DNA from: Deltaproteobacteria bacterium
GTDB taxonomy: Bacteria; Desulfobacterota; Desulfobacteria; Desulfobacterales; UBA11574
Length of the DNA stretch: 7,745 nucleotides
Direction of reading: 5' to 3'
Assembly: GCA_019313025.1 (NCBI GenBank)
Contig: JAFDCA010000265.1
Coordinates: 1-7,745, forward strand
The notes beneath the pieces are model-generated. The model saw only the letters and a list, made by a program, of their open reading frames with translations, was not told where the DNA came from and did not search any database. The position numbers and the translations under genes were made by a program. Below, in pieces: positions 6,981-7,745 of the stretch (position 1 is the first letter of the stretch; each line of letters starts with the position of its first letter).

Positions 6981-7144
6981 ATTGAATTGTTGATTATTTT
7001 TGGTGCTGTATATCAATTCGCCAAAGACACATGTTATCTTTAAAATTTCTTTTGGCCTTCGACATCATTCGTCACACGGCATAGGCGGACAAGAAGGCTG
7101 TTTAGCGATAGTGGGGCACAAAAATAGTGTTGCCAATAAACCAA

Positions 7145-7162
7145 CGCATCCCGATTGATGCG
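7145..7162 (-). terminator. Possible terminator hairpin after the penicillin-binding protein gene
   Basis: CGCATC (7145-7150) and GATGCG (7157-7162) form a perfect 6-bp stem around CCGATT, beginning seven bases after the stop codon of the upstream gene. On the minus strand it is followed by TTGGTTTATT, a poor T-tract, so termination is plausible but unproven. If real, kdnA is transcribed separately from its own promoter in the 6983-7144 spacer, where I see no clear promoter. Confidence 0.35.
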
Positions 7163-7169
7163 CAAGGTT

Positions 7170-7745
7170 TCAGTCTTTCTCAAATGCGTCCTCGAAATAC
7201 TTCTTTATCGCAATTCGTGCGTAGTAAGTTGCGCGAAGCCCGATGTACTTTTCGTGGGCCACAATGACGGACATGGCTATTTTTTTCTTCCCTTTCTTTT
7301 CTTCCGCAAAACCCACAAACCAATCGTAACGTGCATCGTGGGTTTTATTGTCAATGGAGCCCGTTTTACCACCGATATTCAGCCTTGAAAGGATTTTATC
7401 TTTCCGATACCGTCGGAAAGCTTTTCTGCCCGTACCGTTTTTTATGGTATTTGTCATTAGATCATTCAGCGTCTGGCAAGCATTGGGTGTCATCGCCTGG
7501 CTCATCGGAATCAATTTGCCGTTGTAAATGACACGCCCCTTTTCGTTCACTATTCGATCAACGATGGTGGGTTCCATCATTCGCCCTTCATTGATAATTG
7601 CCGAAGCCATCATTGCCCCGTGCAGGGGAGACATCTTTGTTTTGTTGTTAAATCCAGAGGCAATTTCGGCCCACTGGTAGGGCTCATCAGACAAAGCGAC
7701 ACAACTGGGATCAACGATAATTTCAAAATCAATGTTTCTGTTAAA
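7170..7745 (-). CDS. Penicillin-binding protein, transpeptidase domain, C-terminal part (cut by window edge)
   Basis: Cross-links peptidoglycan peptides in the periplasm by family analogy. The 191 visible codons are open to the right edge, so the N-terminus, including any membrane anchor and the SxxK serine and SxN motifs, lies outside. Visible is the third active-site motif, Lys-Thr-Gly-Ser in IGGKTGS (lysine codon 7365-7367), followed by DWFVGFA, the usual strand after KTG in class B/transpeptidase enzymes. Upstream, AEIASGFN and MSPLHGAMMASAIINEG match the helix region that precedes KTG in these proteins. The TTG at 7692-7694 is an internal leucine, not a start. Class (elongation, division or accessory) cannot be assigned from this piece. 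It lies 202 bp upstream of kdnA in the same direction; a functional link to the LPS genes is not evident. Confidence 0.88.
   Translation of the reverse strand, partial: FNRNIDFEIIVDPSCVALSDEPYQWAEIASGFNNKTKMSPLHGAMMASAIINEGRMMEPTIVDRIVNEKGRVIYNGKLIPMSQAMTPNACQTLNDLMTNTIKNGTGRKAFRRYRKDKILSRLNIGGKTGSIDNKTHDARYDWFVGFAEEKKGKKKIAMSVIVAHEKYIGLRATYYARIAIKKYFEDAFEKD

Noticed and set aside
6968..6982. ATG at 6982 as the kdnA start
   Set aside because: It overlaps the GAGGAG that serves the ATG at 6967 and has no ribosome binding site of its own; the family normally begins MPGF.
6983..7144. Sigma-70 promoter for kdnA
   Set aside because: TTGGCG followed 17 bases later by AAAAAT, and a TATACA without a -35, are both poor matches; no promoter is asserted.

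Overview
The window comes from a Gram-negative bacterium. It holds four genes, all on the minus strand, in the transcription order penicillin-binding protein (cut by the right edge), kdnA, kdnB and a giant glutamine amidotransferase/SIS-domain protein. The two kdn-type genes modify Kdo, the inner-core sugar of lipopolysaccharide. AT-rich spacers around moderate-GC genes and the general look of the proteins suggest a Desulfobacterota-like (delta-proteobacterial) genome. That taxonomic guess is inference and no marker gene confirms it.

Layout by position: 1-543 has no credible gene but carries a near-perfect 19-bp inverted repeat (142-160 / 227-245). 544-4302 encodes the 1252-residue GlmS-like protein. 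4303-4430 is its leader and contains a compact GC-rich palindromic element. 4431-5498 is a KdnB-like Kdo 8-oxidase. 5499-5770 is a 272-bp AT-rich spacer full of short inverted and direct repeats. 5771-6967 is a KdnA-like PLP aminotransferase. 6968-7169 is a spacer with a ribosome binding site that fixes the kdnA start. 7170-7745 is the C-terminal 191 residues of a transpeptidase-type penicillin-binding protein.

How the genes may work together: KdnB would oxidise the C8 hydroxyl of Kdo to an aldehyde, and KdnA would transaminate it with glutamate to give 8-amino-3,8-dideoxy-Kdo (Kdo8N), an LPS sugar known from Shewanella. The unusual member is the giant protein. It retains recognisable GlmS glutaminase motifs, both SIS domains and, about 100 residues further along than expected, a copy of the GlmS C-terminal active-site motif. 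It also has a 51-residue N-terminal extension ahead of the expected nucleophile Cys, large insertions in the glutaminase half, and about 206 extra C-terminal residues. Its position beside kdnAB suggests a role in amino-sugar supply for the same envelope pathway, but its substrate cannot be read from sequence. The spacers are long (about 130-270 bp), so co-transcription is plausible but not proven.
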